Positions 34,690 to 45,239 of a stretch of 64,000 bases of DNA are shown piece after piece (position 1 is the first letter of the stretch; each line of letters begins with the position of its first letter). Source of the DNA: Myotis daubentonii (Eukaryota; Chordata; Mammalia; Chiroptera; Vespertilionidae); assembly GCF_963259705.1 (NCBI RefSeq), contig NC_081847.1, positions 89,732,546-89,796,545 on the forward strand. Reading direction: 5' to 3'. The position numbers and the translations under genes were made by a program. Below the pieces are notes generated by a model. The model was not told the origin of the DNA. It saw nothing but the letters and a program-made list of their open reading frames with translations, and ran no database searches.

Positions 34690-37214
34690 ATCTATATTTA
34701 ATGAGTTCTTTATCTCTGCATCTAATCACTTCTTGACATTTTCACAGACTCACAAGTTTATCCATAAAATTCTATATAATTTTATTAAAAGATGTGATGT
34801 TTCAATGGCAATATTTTTTTTATGGCAGAAAAATTGTAAAGTACAGAAAAAGCACACAGAATAACTATGGTTTTGACTGATTGGAGGTAATGGGAAAATA
34901 GGCAGGAAGACAGGTTTTCAAAGCACAAAAATGTGTGACCCTTCTTAAATGTATTGATTGAATAGTGGATCTTATGGTTGGTTATGTGCTGTACGTGGGT
35001 GTTATATTTACAGTGTAGTTTAATTTTTTTATTTTAACATTTATATGTTTCTTTTTCCACAACAATGAAATTATTTATAAAAATAAAAGAAAAACTCAAG
35101 AGGAAGGCTTGATCTCAGGAACATTACCTCACGCTCATATGTAGGCAGGAAGAAGAGAAGGGAGTGGGTAATTTTCTGGAGAAAGGGTGGCAGAAATGTG
35201 AAGATGTTTGTGCTGGAAATCTCACCTTTTTTCAATTAATTAGAAAAGAAGTTAAAGGATTATAGTTTATGGAGGTAGCTTTAGGTGAGTAGTGGTGACG
35301 TGCATGGGAAAGAATAAATACAATTATTGTTGAGTGGTGTATAGTGCTCAGCTGACATGAACATGATGATGTACTAAATTAGCGCCAATCCTAATATTAT
35401 TTGCTCTTAAAGAGACTTCTATTTCTTTACATTATCCTAAAAAAATTAAATAGAAATGTAGCCTTTTTTCCTATCACATTTTCCTCTCCCTCTCCTTTTC
35501 TTTAGCATGGAACACTAATACAGTATGACTTTATAATAATAATATTAAGAACATATATTGTATTTCTGTTGAATTAAATGTTTAATTATACATAGAGCAA
35601 TCCTTTTATCTCCAACGGATTTGCCTGGTGACATATGCTTTGTATTCTTAAATTAAAGTATTTCTGCCAATGGGCATTGCTGTGAAAAGCAAACAAACAG
35701 ATTACTAAAAATAAATGAAATTCTCGCCTTTTCTCCATACACACATGCGTACACACACACATAATGTGACTGTATCTTAGATGATTTTCGGAATCGACAA
35801 ACAGAAACCATAGTCTGCCTGGGGCAAAATTTACTATGTACATTTGAAACAGGCTGCCACTATCTATACTACTGCCATTTTGGGATGTAACTGAATGTGT
35901 CTACTGTACTTCATTAGTGACTTTACAGTACACACTGCTTTCCTGAACCTGAAGTGCTGTGATGATTCAAGGTTCTTGCAACGTTCCTGCCCTGGCTATC
36001 TTTAAGACGATAAATTTACTCTACGGGGCTGCTGCTTTTTCATGGCTCCTCTTCAATTAAAGTGATGTGCGCGAGGTGAAGAGTGGGTTGGGAGCAGGGA
36101 AATGATGTGGTTAGAGCTGTGCTGTACGAGCATTAATCTGTCAGGATTGTGGAGTACGGAGTGGCCTTTACGTTACTTGGCAACTGATTGGGTACTGAGC
36201 AGGGTGAGATGGGAGGTGGTGAAGCAAGAAGTCTTCACAGGTGGCTCCAAGTCTATTGGGTTTTGACTTTTTTGGAGGCTTCAAATGGGGCTCCAAGGTA
36301 CTGAGCTGTAGGTGCTGTGAATATTGTATTAATTACAAAGGGAAGCAGAGGATATCAGGTTTCGGGAAAATACTTAATGTGTTTTGAATGCATTCAACCT
36401 AACAGTTTGTGCAGAGTATGAGATACTTTGGATCTGAGTTCAAGAGGGGGGTGGGGGACAGGGTAGGAGGGAGAGCGGCTTCACTAAACTTCATAAACTG
36501 GTATGTTTTCAACAAATTTTAATATGTCAGATAGATGGATGCTGATAATAAAGGAAACAGACAATAAAGGAAATACCGTGAAATATTAGACAGAAACTTC
36601 AGTGTCAGACCGCAAGTCATATAGAAATGGAATCAAAGGATGGCTTTTTTAATATACTGGCTTCCCCAACGGTCAACTGCAGGCCTTTCTCTCATGCCAG
36701 TTATTACTTGTTATTAAAAATAGGCATTTTCAATATCTGGAGAGTTTCTATCAGGCATATCAGGGTTCATTCTGTACTCTCTTGCTTCCACCCTATACTT
36801 TTCTGGTTCTGCCTGGCTAATTCCTTACTGCTTTGGGACCATGCATATCTCTAACCTGTGAACTCTGAATAATGACTTTTGTGTTTGGCAATGAGTCGTC
36901 ATGGTCCATTACATTATAATAACCTCTCTGTCTGGATTTTCCCACTATCTCCAAAACCTATGGTCCCCTGGCGGAAGTACAGACTTCTGCCCACTCCTTG
37001 CAGCTCTGCTTTTTCTACCACCTTGACCCACAAATGTAATGGCTCCCGTAGCCTCGTCCAAGTTCTGGCCTCCACACTTGGGCTTCGGGTCCCCGTGGCA
37101 CAGGCGGGAAAGATCCTGTAGGCTGAAAACTGGGCAAATGTGCACCTCACCTCACATTTTTCCCTTCTCTTATAAAATATGATTTTGCTTGGCCTATTTT
37201 ATAATGCTCAAAGA
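34690..37214. other. No gene or repeat recognised
   Basis: 2.5 kb without recognisable SINE, Helitron or hAT. The frame at 36879-37121 overlaps two minus-strand frames in a GC-richer patch (36950-37150) and shows no domain. Confidence 0.55.
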
Positions 37215-37231
37215 GTGAGATGCCTTATATA

Positions 37232-37437
37232 CATATATTTTAAAATATATGTTTTATTGGTTTCAGAGCAGAAGAGAGAGAGAAACATCAATAATGAGAG
37301 AGAATCATTGATCGCCTGCCTCCTGCACGACCCACACTGGGGATCAGCCTGAAACCGGGCATGTGCCCTGACTGGGGATCAAACTGTGACCTCCTGCTTT
37401 AAAAGTCGATGCCCAACCACTGAGCCACACCAGCCAG
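37232..37437 (-). mobile_element. Ves SINE with 17-bp TSD
   Basis: Reverse copy flanked by the identical 17-mer gtgagatgccttatata (37215-37231 and 37438-37454). The perfect long TSD marks it as one of the youngest Ves insertions here. Confidence 0.95.
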
Positions 37438-37454
37438 GTGAGATGCCTTATATA

Positions 37455-38204
37455 TTTTGTCTAGTTTATTGTTGTTTATGGCGGGAAGGCAACCTTTAGT
37501 AGCTATGCCACCATGACTGAAAGCAACTCCCCCTATGGCTCTAAAACGTTAACAAATAAACGTTCCTTCAGTACACACATTCACTGTGCGCAGCGGTCCC
37601 CAAGGCCACCTGCAGATCTGCCCACTGACCAGGAAGGCTCACCACGAGTCATGGCTCCGGCTGCCTGACATTACAGCAAAAGGACACAAAGCGGAATCCG
37701 CACAGGGAACAGGCAGGTGGGCCACAGAACGCAGGAGACCAGGCCCCAGCTTCCCCAGATCTCCCCGTGCAGGCCCACAGGAGCAGCCGGCCCCTCCAGC
37801 AGCGAGCTGTGACAACACGAGTGAGATGTTGCCTCCCAGGGAGGCTCGTTAGAAACCCGTGCCCAGGGTTTTCAGACTCAGTACCCCCTGCCTGGCATGT
37901 ATCGAAGCTTCAGAGTCCCAGAAGGAGAAGAGGTGTTCCGCACACACCTCGCTGCTTGCACACACACTCTGGGCTCCCTGAGCTACGGGATCATGCGGGG
38001 AGTGGTAGGAACTCTCCTAAAATGTTAGTTCCCAGACATCAGCCGACGGTCAACCTTGCTCGTACCAAAGAACAGCAGTCCCAGGCTTACCAGGTTAGCT
38101 CTTTTCTGCATAACTGGATAGCTCTGATTTACTCCCCAATGAGACACAAAACATGACCTACCTATTTCACGAACAATGCTCCTCTATCTTGTTTCTCTGC
38201 CTAA
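37455..38204. other. GC-richer unassigned block
   Basis: About 700 bp with higher GC (37570-38100) between a Ves and the HAL1 element. The frames at 37586-37852 and 37767-38156 overlap and show no known domain. It may be an old LTR or other repeat I cannot name, or unique sequence. Confidence 0.4.
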
Positions 38205-38216
38205 AATTTTAAGTTT

Positions 38217-39494
38217 TTTTTTTAAATTAAATCTTTATTATTCAGATTATTACATTTGTTCCTCTTTTTTTCCCCCCATATCTCCCCTCCTCCCAGTTCC
38301 CGCCCCACCCTCCGCCCTTACTCCCCACCCACTGTCCTCATCCATAGGTGCACGATTTTTGTCCATTCTCTTGCCGAATCTCCCACACCCCTTTCCCCCC
38401 CAAGAATAGTCAGTCCATTCCCTTTCTATGTCCCTGATTCTATTATAATCACCAGTTCATTCTGTTCATCAGATTATTTATTCACTTGATTCTTAGATTC
38501 ACTTGTTGATAGATGCATATTTGTTGTTCATAATTTGTATCTTTACCTTTTTCTTCCTCTTCCTCTTCTTAAAGGATACCTTTCAGCATTTCATATAATC
38601 CTGGTTTGGTGGTGATGAACTCCTTTAGCTTTTCCTTATCTGTGAAGCTCTTTATCTGACCTTCAATTCTGAATGATAGCTTTGCTGGATAAAGTAATCT
38701 TGTGTGTAGGTTCTTGGTATTCATCACTTTGAATATTTCTTGCCATTCCCTTCTGGCCTGCAAAGTTTCTGTTGAGAAATCAGCTGACAGTCGTATGGGT
38801 ATTCCCTTGTAGGTAACTGGGTTTCTTTCTCTTGCTGCTTTTAAGATTCTCTCTTTATCTTTTGCTCTTGGCAATTTAATTATGATGTGTCTTGGTGTGG
38901 TCCTCTTTGGATTCCTTTTGTTTGGGGTTCTCCGTGCTTCTTGGACCTGTAAGTCCATTTCTTTCACCAGGTGGGGGAAGTTTTCTGTCATTATTTCTTC
39001 AAATAGGTTTTCAATATCTTGGTCTCTCTCATCTTCTGGCACCTCTATAATTCTGATGTTGGTACGCTTGAAGCTGTCCCAGAGGTTCCTTACACTATCC
39101 TCGCATTTTTGGATTCTTTTTTCATTTTGCTTTTCCTGTTGGGTGTTTTTTGCTTCCTCGCATTTCAAATCATTGACTTGATTCTTGCGCTCCTCTGGTC
39201 TGCTGTTGGGAGTCTGTATATTATTCGTTATTTCAGTCCGTGTATGCTTAATTTGTAGTTGGTTCCCCAATATAGCATCGAGGGTCTCATTAGTTTTCTT
39301 GTAGAGCTCATTAAGTTTATCGGCGGCTTCTAAACAGTTCTTGAGAGACCTTAAAAGTGTGGTTCTGAACTCTATATCTTCCATTAACAATTTTGTCCTG
39401 TTTCTTTGTCTCCGCATTTTGTTATGCTTCCTTGGTGCACCCCCCTAGTGGTCTTTGTTCGCAGTCTTATAGTTAAACCTTGATTGTTGTAGCT
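38217..39494 (-). mobile_element. HAL1-type (ORF1-only) LINE with poly(A) tail and TSD
   Basis: On the minus strand the order is a short 5' leader, the complete ORF1 (38569-39417), a pyrimidine-rich (on +) 3' UTR of about 350 bp, an AATAAA signal (complement of 38234-38239) and a terminal A-run (T-run on + near 38217-38224). The flanks aattttaagttt (38205-38216) and aatcttaagttt (39495-39506) match at 11 of 12 positions and look like a TSD. That makes this a complete retrotransposition event of about 1.3 kb with no ORF2. The structure is that of HAL1 ('half-L1') elements, which are mobilised by L1 in trans. The alternative is a one-off L1 copy with ORF2 deleted; other copies with the same junction would decide. 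Confidence 0.8.
38569..39417 (-). CDS. Intact L1-type ORF1 protein (282 aa) of a HAL1-like LINE
   Basis: An uninterrupted 282-codon frame encoding an L1 ORF1p-type RNA-binding chaperone. ORF1p trimerises through an N-terminal coiled coil and packages LINE RNA in cytoplasmic particles. Seen here: a charged, heptad-like N-terminal part (about residues 20-115), an RRM-like part (about 118-212) with RIIEVPE at 122-128 and TPRHIIIK at 174-181, and a C-terminal domain (about 213-282) with ARREWQEIF at 221-229 and YPAKLSF at 243-249. These blocks are typical of mammalian L1 ORF1p. It is shorter than human ORF1p (338 aa), mainly at the N-terminus. The ATG has A at -3. No ORF2 follows: after the TAA stop comes a 3' UTR and poly(A). 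No stops or frameshifts suggest a young insertion. It is a retrotransposon protein, not a host gene; whether it is expressed is unknown. Confidence 0.9.
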   Translation of the reverse strand: MRRQRNRTKLLMEDIEFRTTLLRSLKNCLEAADKLNELYKKTNETLDAILGNQLQIKHTRTEITNNIQTPNSRPEERKNQVNDLKCEEAKNTQQEKQNEKRIQKCEDSVRNLWDSFKRTNIRIIEVPEDERDQDIENLFEEIMTENFPHLVKEMDLQVQEARRTPNKRNPKRTTPRHIIIKLPRAKDKERILKAARERNPVTYKGIPIRLSADFSTETLQARREWQEIFKVMNTKNLHTRLLYPAKLSFRIEGQIKSFTDKEKLKEFITTKPGLYEMLKGIL

Positions 39495-39749
39495 AATCTT
39501 AAGTTTGTTTTTAAAGAACAAAATAAATTACATATTTGTTTTGCAAACACAAATAAAATATACTGATATTATTGACTATACATAGAGATAAATATACAGT
39601 CCACCCTTATTATCTCCAGATTTCACACTGTGAATTCACCTACGTGCTAAAATTTATTTGTAGCCCTCATTCCATACCCTCAGCCTTCATGGTCATCTGT
39701 GGATATGTGCTTAGTGATGGGAAATTTGAGTCCACCAGCACATATTTGT

Positions 39750-39958
39750 GGGTTTTTAAAAATTTTGTTATTGATTTCAGAGAGGAAGGGAGAGGGAGAG
39801 AGAGATAGAAACGTCAATGATGAGACAGAATCATCGATCAGCTGCCTCCTACTGGGGATCGAGCCAGCAATCTGGGCACGTGCCCTTGACTGGAACTGAC
39901 TGCAGGACCCTTCAGTCCACAGGCTGACGCTCTATCCACTGAGCAAACCCACCTAGGG
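39750..39958 (-). mobile_element. Ves SINE with 18-bp TSD
   Basis: Reverse copy flanked by the identical 18-mer ccaccagcacatatttgt (39732-39749 and 39959-39976). It belongs to the 'GACTGAAGGGTCC' subfamily. Very recent. Confidence 0.95.
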
Positions 39959-40129
39959 CCACCAGCACATATTTGTAGCTGCAGTCAAACAAGGCCAGTC
40001 TCTGCCTTCTTTTTTGTGTGTGTGTGTGTGTTTATTGATTACGGTATTGCATATGTGTCCTTATGCTTGTGTCAGCTCTCGTGTAGAGATGAGCAGAGGA
40101 CCCAGGCATTTGGGGGCAATGCAGTGCAG

Positions 40130-40290
40130 GCAGGACGTTCTGGTGAAGGCAGATGGGATTTGAGTCCCAGCTTTGGCAGCTGTTAGTGGGGTGGCTTCAG
40201 GCAAGTCACTGAATACTTCTGAACCTTGTTTTCTTTTTTGTAAAACAAAGCAAGCAGAATCTACTAGAATGAGCTATTTTTAAGATTTAA
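40130..40290 (+). mobile_element. MIR SINE fragment
   Basis: Sense MIR: gggatttgagtcccagcttt, ggcaagtcactgaatacttc, ctgaaccttgttttcttttt. Diverged and 3'-incomplete. Confidence 0.65.
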
Positions 40291-40304
40291 GATTATAATC
40301 TATA

Positions 40305-40597
40305 CTAGAGACCTGATGCATGAAGATTTATGCAAGAATAGGCCTTCCTTCCCCTGGCTGCCGGCAATGCCTTTGCTCTGGCCAGAGCTGCCTTTCCACC
40401 TTCGCACGCTGCCCAGAGGCCCATAGCAACCTCCCAGGTGGAATGCCTGCATTGTCACCATGGCGATGACCAAGTGTCCTGGCCCTGCCACCGCCATCTT
40501 TGTTGCATCAATTTGCATATTCCCTCCTTATTGGCTGTGGGTGCCGCCAACTTTGTCACGAAATGATGGTAAATTTGCATATTCCGACTTTATAGGT
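40305..40597 (-). mobile_element. Diverged non-autonomous Helitron, about 293 bp
   Basis: CTAG terminus at 40305-40308 after a host A, with a weak hairpin (tgcatgaagatttatgca). The other end, gcatattccgactttatagg, is only partly like the standard TCCTATATAATAAA start, so the right boundary is approximate. This looks like a separate subfamily. Confidence 0.7.
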
Positions 40598-40839
40598 CGG
40601 AGCTACTGTAAATCAGAATCAACATGTATGTATCTTTTTTATCCCATTCCCTCACTTTGTACTGGATTTTCTGGCTGAAGTTCATGCTTTTAAGATTTTA
40701 GTGTGTGTCTGATACTGGCAAGTTATCTTCATCTATTTTACCATAAAATGATTTGATTTGCCCTTCTTATATAATATGGGTAGGGTAACAAAAAACTGAC
40801 AATTTGCATATATTATTCTATTTTCTCCCAGTATGATTG

Positions 40840-41108
40840 AGCTGATAAGAAGAATGTTGTTGGTATAATTATTGTTCCTTTGTAAGTCATCAGTTTTTTT
40901 CCTCAGCTGGCTTTTCAGATTCTTCTCTTTATCTTTGATATTTTGCAGTTACACTATAATGTTTACATAAGCTGATGTATTTTTATTATACCTTCTTAGC
41001 TCTCAGAGAATTCCTTTGAATGGAGTACGAATAAGTTTCCTTACTCCTGCAAAATTATATACTTTTACTTCTCAAAATATTGCATCCTTACCAGTTCCTC
41101 TCTTTTTC
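40840..41108 (-). mobile_element. Possible old L1/HAL1 ORF1 fragment, antisense
   Basis: gcttttcagattcttctctt and tatctttgatattttgcagt, then ttacactataatgtttacat, resemble the complement of HAL1/L1M ORF1. Weak and short. Confidence 0.4.
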
Positions 41109-41116
41109 TTCTAAAA

Positions 41117-41467
41117 GAGATATAGGCAAATTAAGTCCAAGGGCCAAATTAGTCTATTGTCTGTTTTTGTACTAGCCACCTATCTATAATAATAAAAGCG
41201 TAATACACTAATTAGACCAGATAGCGGAATGACCTTCTGGAAGTCCTTCCAGACAACCTTCCGGACGAAGCCAGGGATGGGAGGGCCAAGGCAAGCTGCC
41301 ACGGCTGTGAGGGCTGAGCCCCTTGCACGAATTTTGAGCATTGGGCCTCAAGTTTGCTTATAATCCTCTAAGCTGGTTTTGCACTACAGTATCAGAGTGG
41401 AGATTGGCCTACAAAACCTAAAATATTTACCATCTGGCTCTTTACAGAAAAAGTTTGCTGACCTCTG
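41117..41467. mobile_element. Old hAT MITE interrupted by a Helitron
   Basis: The left end (agatataggcaaatt) and right end (aaagtttgctgacctctg) match the ends of an ancient mammalian hAT MITE of the CAGGGGTCGGCAAA type. Flanks ttctaaaa and ttctagga match at 6 of 8 positions, consistent with a decayed 8-bp TSD of the TCTAGA kind. Exact family not assigned. Confidence 0.6.
41183..41352 (+). mobile_element. Non-autonomous Helitron nested in an old hAT, 170 bp
   Basis: Starts TCTATAATAATAAAAGCG after A and ends ggcctCAAG before T (CTAG mutated). The interior resembles the copy at 3769-3957. It interrupts an older hAT element whose two halves lie at 41117-41182 and 41353-41467. Confidence 0.85.
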
Positions 41468-41744
41468 TTCTAGGACACGTATTCGATGTGTATTTATACA
41501 ACAGTTACTATAAATATATTCACTAATTCTTCATATTTTTAATGATGTTGCATTTTTGTACATGCTCTTGGTTTTCCAATCTATTCTTTTAAAATTTCCA
41601 ATCTAGAGTTATTCCTTTTTTGCATTTAAAAAATTCAATGACTCCTTATTTCCAGCATTTCAACTGATCAATTTCATACAGACTCATTTTTTATGTTTCG
41701 TTTCAGAGTTTCTTGCACACTTTTATGGATTAACTTCTCCAATT

Positions 41745-41878
41745 ATCTTGCCCACTGAAATTTAAGCTCCCCGAAGGCAATGATTTTTGTGCGTCTTGTT
41801 TTATAGGCTCTATTCCCAGTACCTAGAATTGTGTTTGACACCAAATAGGCATTTCATAGATATTTGTTGAATTTCAGT
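41745..41878 (+). mobile_element. L2 3' end
   Basis: cccactgaaatttaagctcc, ccgaaggcaatgatttttgt, cagtacctagaattgtgttt and atagatatttgttgaatttc follow the L2 3' consensus in order. Confidence 0.8.
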
Positions 41879-41991
41879 TAGGACTTAAGATCAATATACT
41901 TACTTGAAGTATTTTGCCCTGCCCATTCTAATTGTTGATTTTGTTGGTTCTTTATTATATTTCCTTATGCATTTTTGATTTTTTCAGATCT

Positions 41992-42181
41992 TTAAAAATA
42001 TATTTTTTAATGATTTCAGAGAGGAAGGGAGAGAGAGATAGAAGCATATATGATGAGAGAGAATCGTTGATCAGCGGCCTCCTGCACACCCCACACTGGG
42101 GATTGAGCCCACAACCCAGGCATGTGCCCTGACTAGAAATCGAACTGTGACACTCAACCACTGAGCCATGCCAGCTGGGCT
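41992..42181 (-). mobile_element. Ves SINE
   Basis: Reverse copy: aaaatatattttttaatgat, gcggcctcctgcacacccc, gaaatcgaactgtgacactc, ending actgagccatgccagctggg. A short deletion lies in the tRNA part. Confidence 0.9.
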
Positions 42182-42419
42182 GGTCACTGACTCTTAAAAA
42201 ACAATTTTACTTCCTATTATTTAATATACTTAATTTCCAGGTGCTTTTGTTGGTTTCTGGAGCCCAGGAACCTTATAACACTGGTTCCTAAAACCATTTT
42301 GCATTTTTGCTTTTTCACCTACTAGAAATATTTACTTGTTTGTGAGGCCTGCTATGTTTTAAACTTTTCTCTTGTTATATCCTAGTAGTATTTTCACAGT
42401 AAATACATCATGCATTTTA

Positions 42420-43790
42420 CCCTCATTCTTTACTCTCACTTACTTCTTTCCCACCCACATTGATCGCCCTCTTCCATCATCAAGTGCCCTCTACGCTGGA
42501 CTGTTTCCACTGTCACAGACACATGTAACACTGCCCATCTTACTGAACGCCCTCCTTCATCTCACATCTCCCTCCAGCTAGCGCTCGCATGCTTATTCTG
42601 CTTTATGTCACCCAGCTCACAATGATTGTCTGTACTGGCCAACTCCATCTCTTCGCCTCCTTTCTGTCCTCAGTGAAACCATGCGGGTCAAGATCGCGGT
42701 GACCTCACATCCCAGTTCACCGACTGTTTCTTAGTCCTCACCTCACATGGCATATTGAGAACCTCTGACACAGCTGGTCACTTCTTCCTTCATAAAACAT
42801 TTTCTTTACTTCAGTTTAGTGACACCCACGCTCTCCTGCTTGTTGTCCTTGGCTCACTTTTCAGTCGTTCCCAGCTCTTTTTCTGCACCCGTTAAACTTA
42901 TTGATCACGTTAACATCTATTTGTCCAGGAATCAGGCTCAGACATCTTCCATAGTTACACTTTCTCTCTAGTCCAGCCCCATATTTTCAAATGCCATCCG
43001 GATGCTCCTGGTGCAGCGATTTACAGTTCCAGCCCAACCCTTCTCCTTCACGAGGGACCCCTCACCCCCCGCTGAATTTTTATTTGGCATTTCAATGTTA
43101 ATATGCTCACCGTGGCGCTGTTGGTTCCTTTCTGAATCCCTATTAAAATTACTCCTTCCCCAGTGTTTCTCATCTTAGTAAATGGCATCTATATTCAGTT
43201 GACTCAATCAAAAAAGAAAGAGAGGAAGAGAGAGAGAGACAACAATCACAACCTTGTAGTCATCTTCGACTTCTATTTCTCAGAAATCACATCTAGTCCA
43301 TCAGAAAATCCTGTTGGTTCTCTATTTAAAAAATACTCATAATCTGGCCATTTACTAGTATTAAAATGATATGGTTCAATGATGTTTAATCTACCATAAT
43401 TTTGTATCTGAATAGCTACTTACTTTCCGTTTCCTTTCTTAATCCCTAGATCCTGTCTCCACACAACAGCCAGAATGTTTCTTCTAAAATGGAAGATGGA
43501 TTACTTTAGTCCCCTTCTTCTGGCCTTTCAACCTCTTCTTATCACACACAAAAATCCAGAGTCCTCACCTCTGTGTGATCTGGCCGTGGCCACCTTATCT
43601 ACACACTAAAGGATTTGGTCCTGGCTACTCAACTATTTATATGTTTCTTCCAGTTCTTGTCCATTCACTGACTTCCAGAAACACTGCCCTGATTTTTCTC
43701 CCATAAGCATTTCATGTTTTGTCTTTCTCTCCATGTTTTCGCAATGCAGATTAGCTTCTATTCCACGAACAGAGCAATGCTGACAGCACG
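42420..43790 (+). mobile_element. Long L2 fragment, ORF2 C-terminal region
   Basis: agatcgcggtgacctcacat, cagctggtcacttcttcctt, gtagtcatcttcgacttcta, acaacagccagaatgtttct and tctgtgtgatctggccgtgg match L2 landmarks in the right order over 1.3 kb. A (GA)n-rich insertion lies near 43213-43240. Frame broken. Confidence 0.75.
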
Positions 43791-43983
43791 ATACAAAGTT
43801 GCACTGGGTCTATCAGTCACTTTTTCCTAAGAGAGCCAAAATATCAAGAAGAATGTGTAACTGCTTCAGAAGGAGAGGAAGTTTTACTTCGTTCACCTGC
43901 TGCACTCGGGATACAAATCCACTGTAAGAAAGAAGTCTTCTGTGCCAGCATCTCCCCTCAGCCAGGCGTCCGCAGCCTTGGGC

Positions 43984-44032
43984 AGCTCTCAGCTCCCCAG
44001 TAGGGGGCGTGCAGGAGGCAGCCAATCAATGG
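43984..44032 (+). mobile_element. Ves SINE fragment
   Basis: Only the central part is present (ccccagtagggggcgtgcag, gaggcagccaatcaatgg). Neither the tRNA promoter nor the tail is present. Confidence 0.55.
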
Positions 44033-44454
44033 TTGGAGTGTCTTTGAAGCCCACATCACTGCTGCTCCATGCTCTTAGGACTTCATTCCCTTCTGCACTC
44101 TCTCAGTTATTTCGATATTAAGCATTGCCAACTGATTTCCAATCTATTGCTTTGGGGCGCTTTGAACACTCCCTGTGGTGGCCTCCAGTCATGCGTAGCT
44201 ACCTATGTGGGTGACCCTGTTTGTGGTATCAATGACTTTACATTCTCTGGTCCCACAGTTATACAGATTTTGCATGATATTCTTTTATTATTAATTCCCC
44301 TTTAAGGCCATATTTTGCAGAACGTAGTTTTATCCTCTAACTAGTATCAATGTTTAAAAATAGCAGGCACACCTCATTCTGCTGCTGCTGAGCCTTGGCA
44401 TTTGTGGTTTATTCGGTAAATAATACTCCCAAATAGATACTCAATGAAGTGAGC

Positions 44455-44965
44455 TCAGTCTCTCTTCAAATGACAACTTCCCCATGACACCTTCTTACCC
44501 AACACATTTAAAATAACACCCACCGCCCAGCCGGTGTGGCTCAGTGGTTGAGCATTGACCTACGAACCAGGAGGTCATGGTTCGATTACAGGTCAGGGTA
44601 CATGCCTGGGTTTCAGGCTCAATTCCCAGTGGGGGGTGTGCAGAGGCAGCCAATCAATGATTCTCTCTCATTGTTGATGTTTCTATCTCTCTCTCCCTCT
44701 CCCTTCCTCTCTGAAAACAGTTAAAAAATATTAAAAAAAATAACACCCACTCTTTGTTCCTCTAGCCCATTAACCCCTCTTTACTTCCTTCTTAGCATCT
44801 GACATTATATATTCATTTGTGTATGGGTTAATAGTCTGCTTCCCACACTGGAATGCAAGCCCCATCAGGGCAGAATCTTTGTATGTTTTGTTCACTGCAG
44901 TAAAAACATTCGTCAAGTAGCTAAGTGCTTAATAAACATTTATTGAATTAATAAAATGATGACAA
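44455..44965 (+). mobile_element. L2 3' end, split by a Ves SINE
   Basis: Before the Ves: aatgacaacttccccatgac. After: cactggaatgcaagccccat, cagggcagaatctttgtatg and taataaacatttattgaatt. Together they give a coherent L2 3' terminus. Probably continues the L2 at 42420-43790. Confidence 0.8.
44523..44737 (+). mobile_element. Ves SINE inside an L2 3' end, with TSD
   Basis: Forward copy flanked by aataacaccca-type sequence on both sides (ending at 44522 and starting about 44738). A box tggctcagtgg, B box ggttcgattac. It splits an L2 3' region. Confidence 0.93.
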
Positions 44966-45014
44966 TGTATGGACAGTTTCCTCTTATAACAGACATTTTT
45001 TTCTACAAATAGTT

Positions 45015-45228
45015 TTTTAACATATATTTTTATTGATTCAAGAGAGGAAGGGAGAGGGAGAAAGAGATAGAAACATCAATGATGAGAATCATTGATTGGC
45101 TGCCTACTGCACACCCACCACTGGGGATTGAGCCTGAAACCCAGGCATGTGCTCTGACCTGGAATCGAACCATGACCTTCTGGTTCATAGGTTGATGTTT
45201 AACCACTGATCCATGCCAGCTGGGCTCC
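45015..45228 (-). mobile_element. Ves SINE with 10-bp TSD
   Basis: Reverse copy flanked by acaaatagtt (45005-45014 and 45229-45238). It keeps gaatcgaaccatgaccttct and ccactgatccatgccagc. Confidence 0.92.
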
Positions 45229-45239
45229 ACAAATAGTTC

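Noticed and set aside
42420..44965. Possible multi-exon gene in the pyrimidine-rich plus strand
   Set aside because: The sequence follows the L2 consensus order, with broken frames; it is an L2 fossil.
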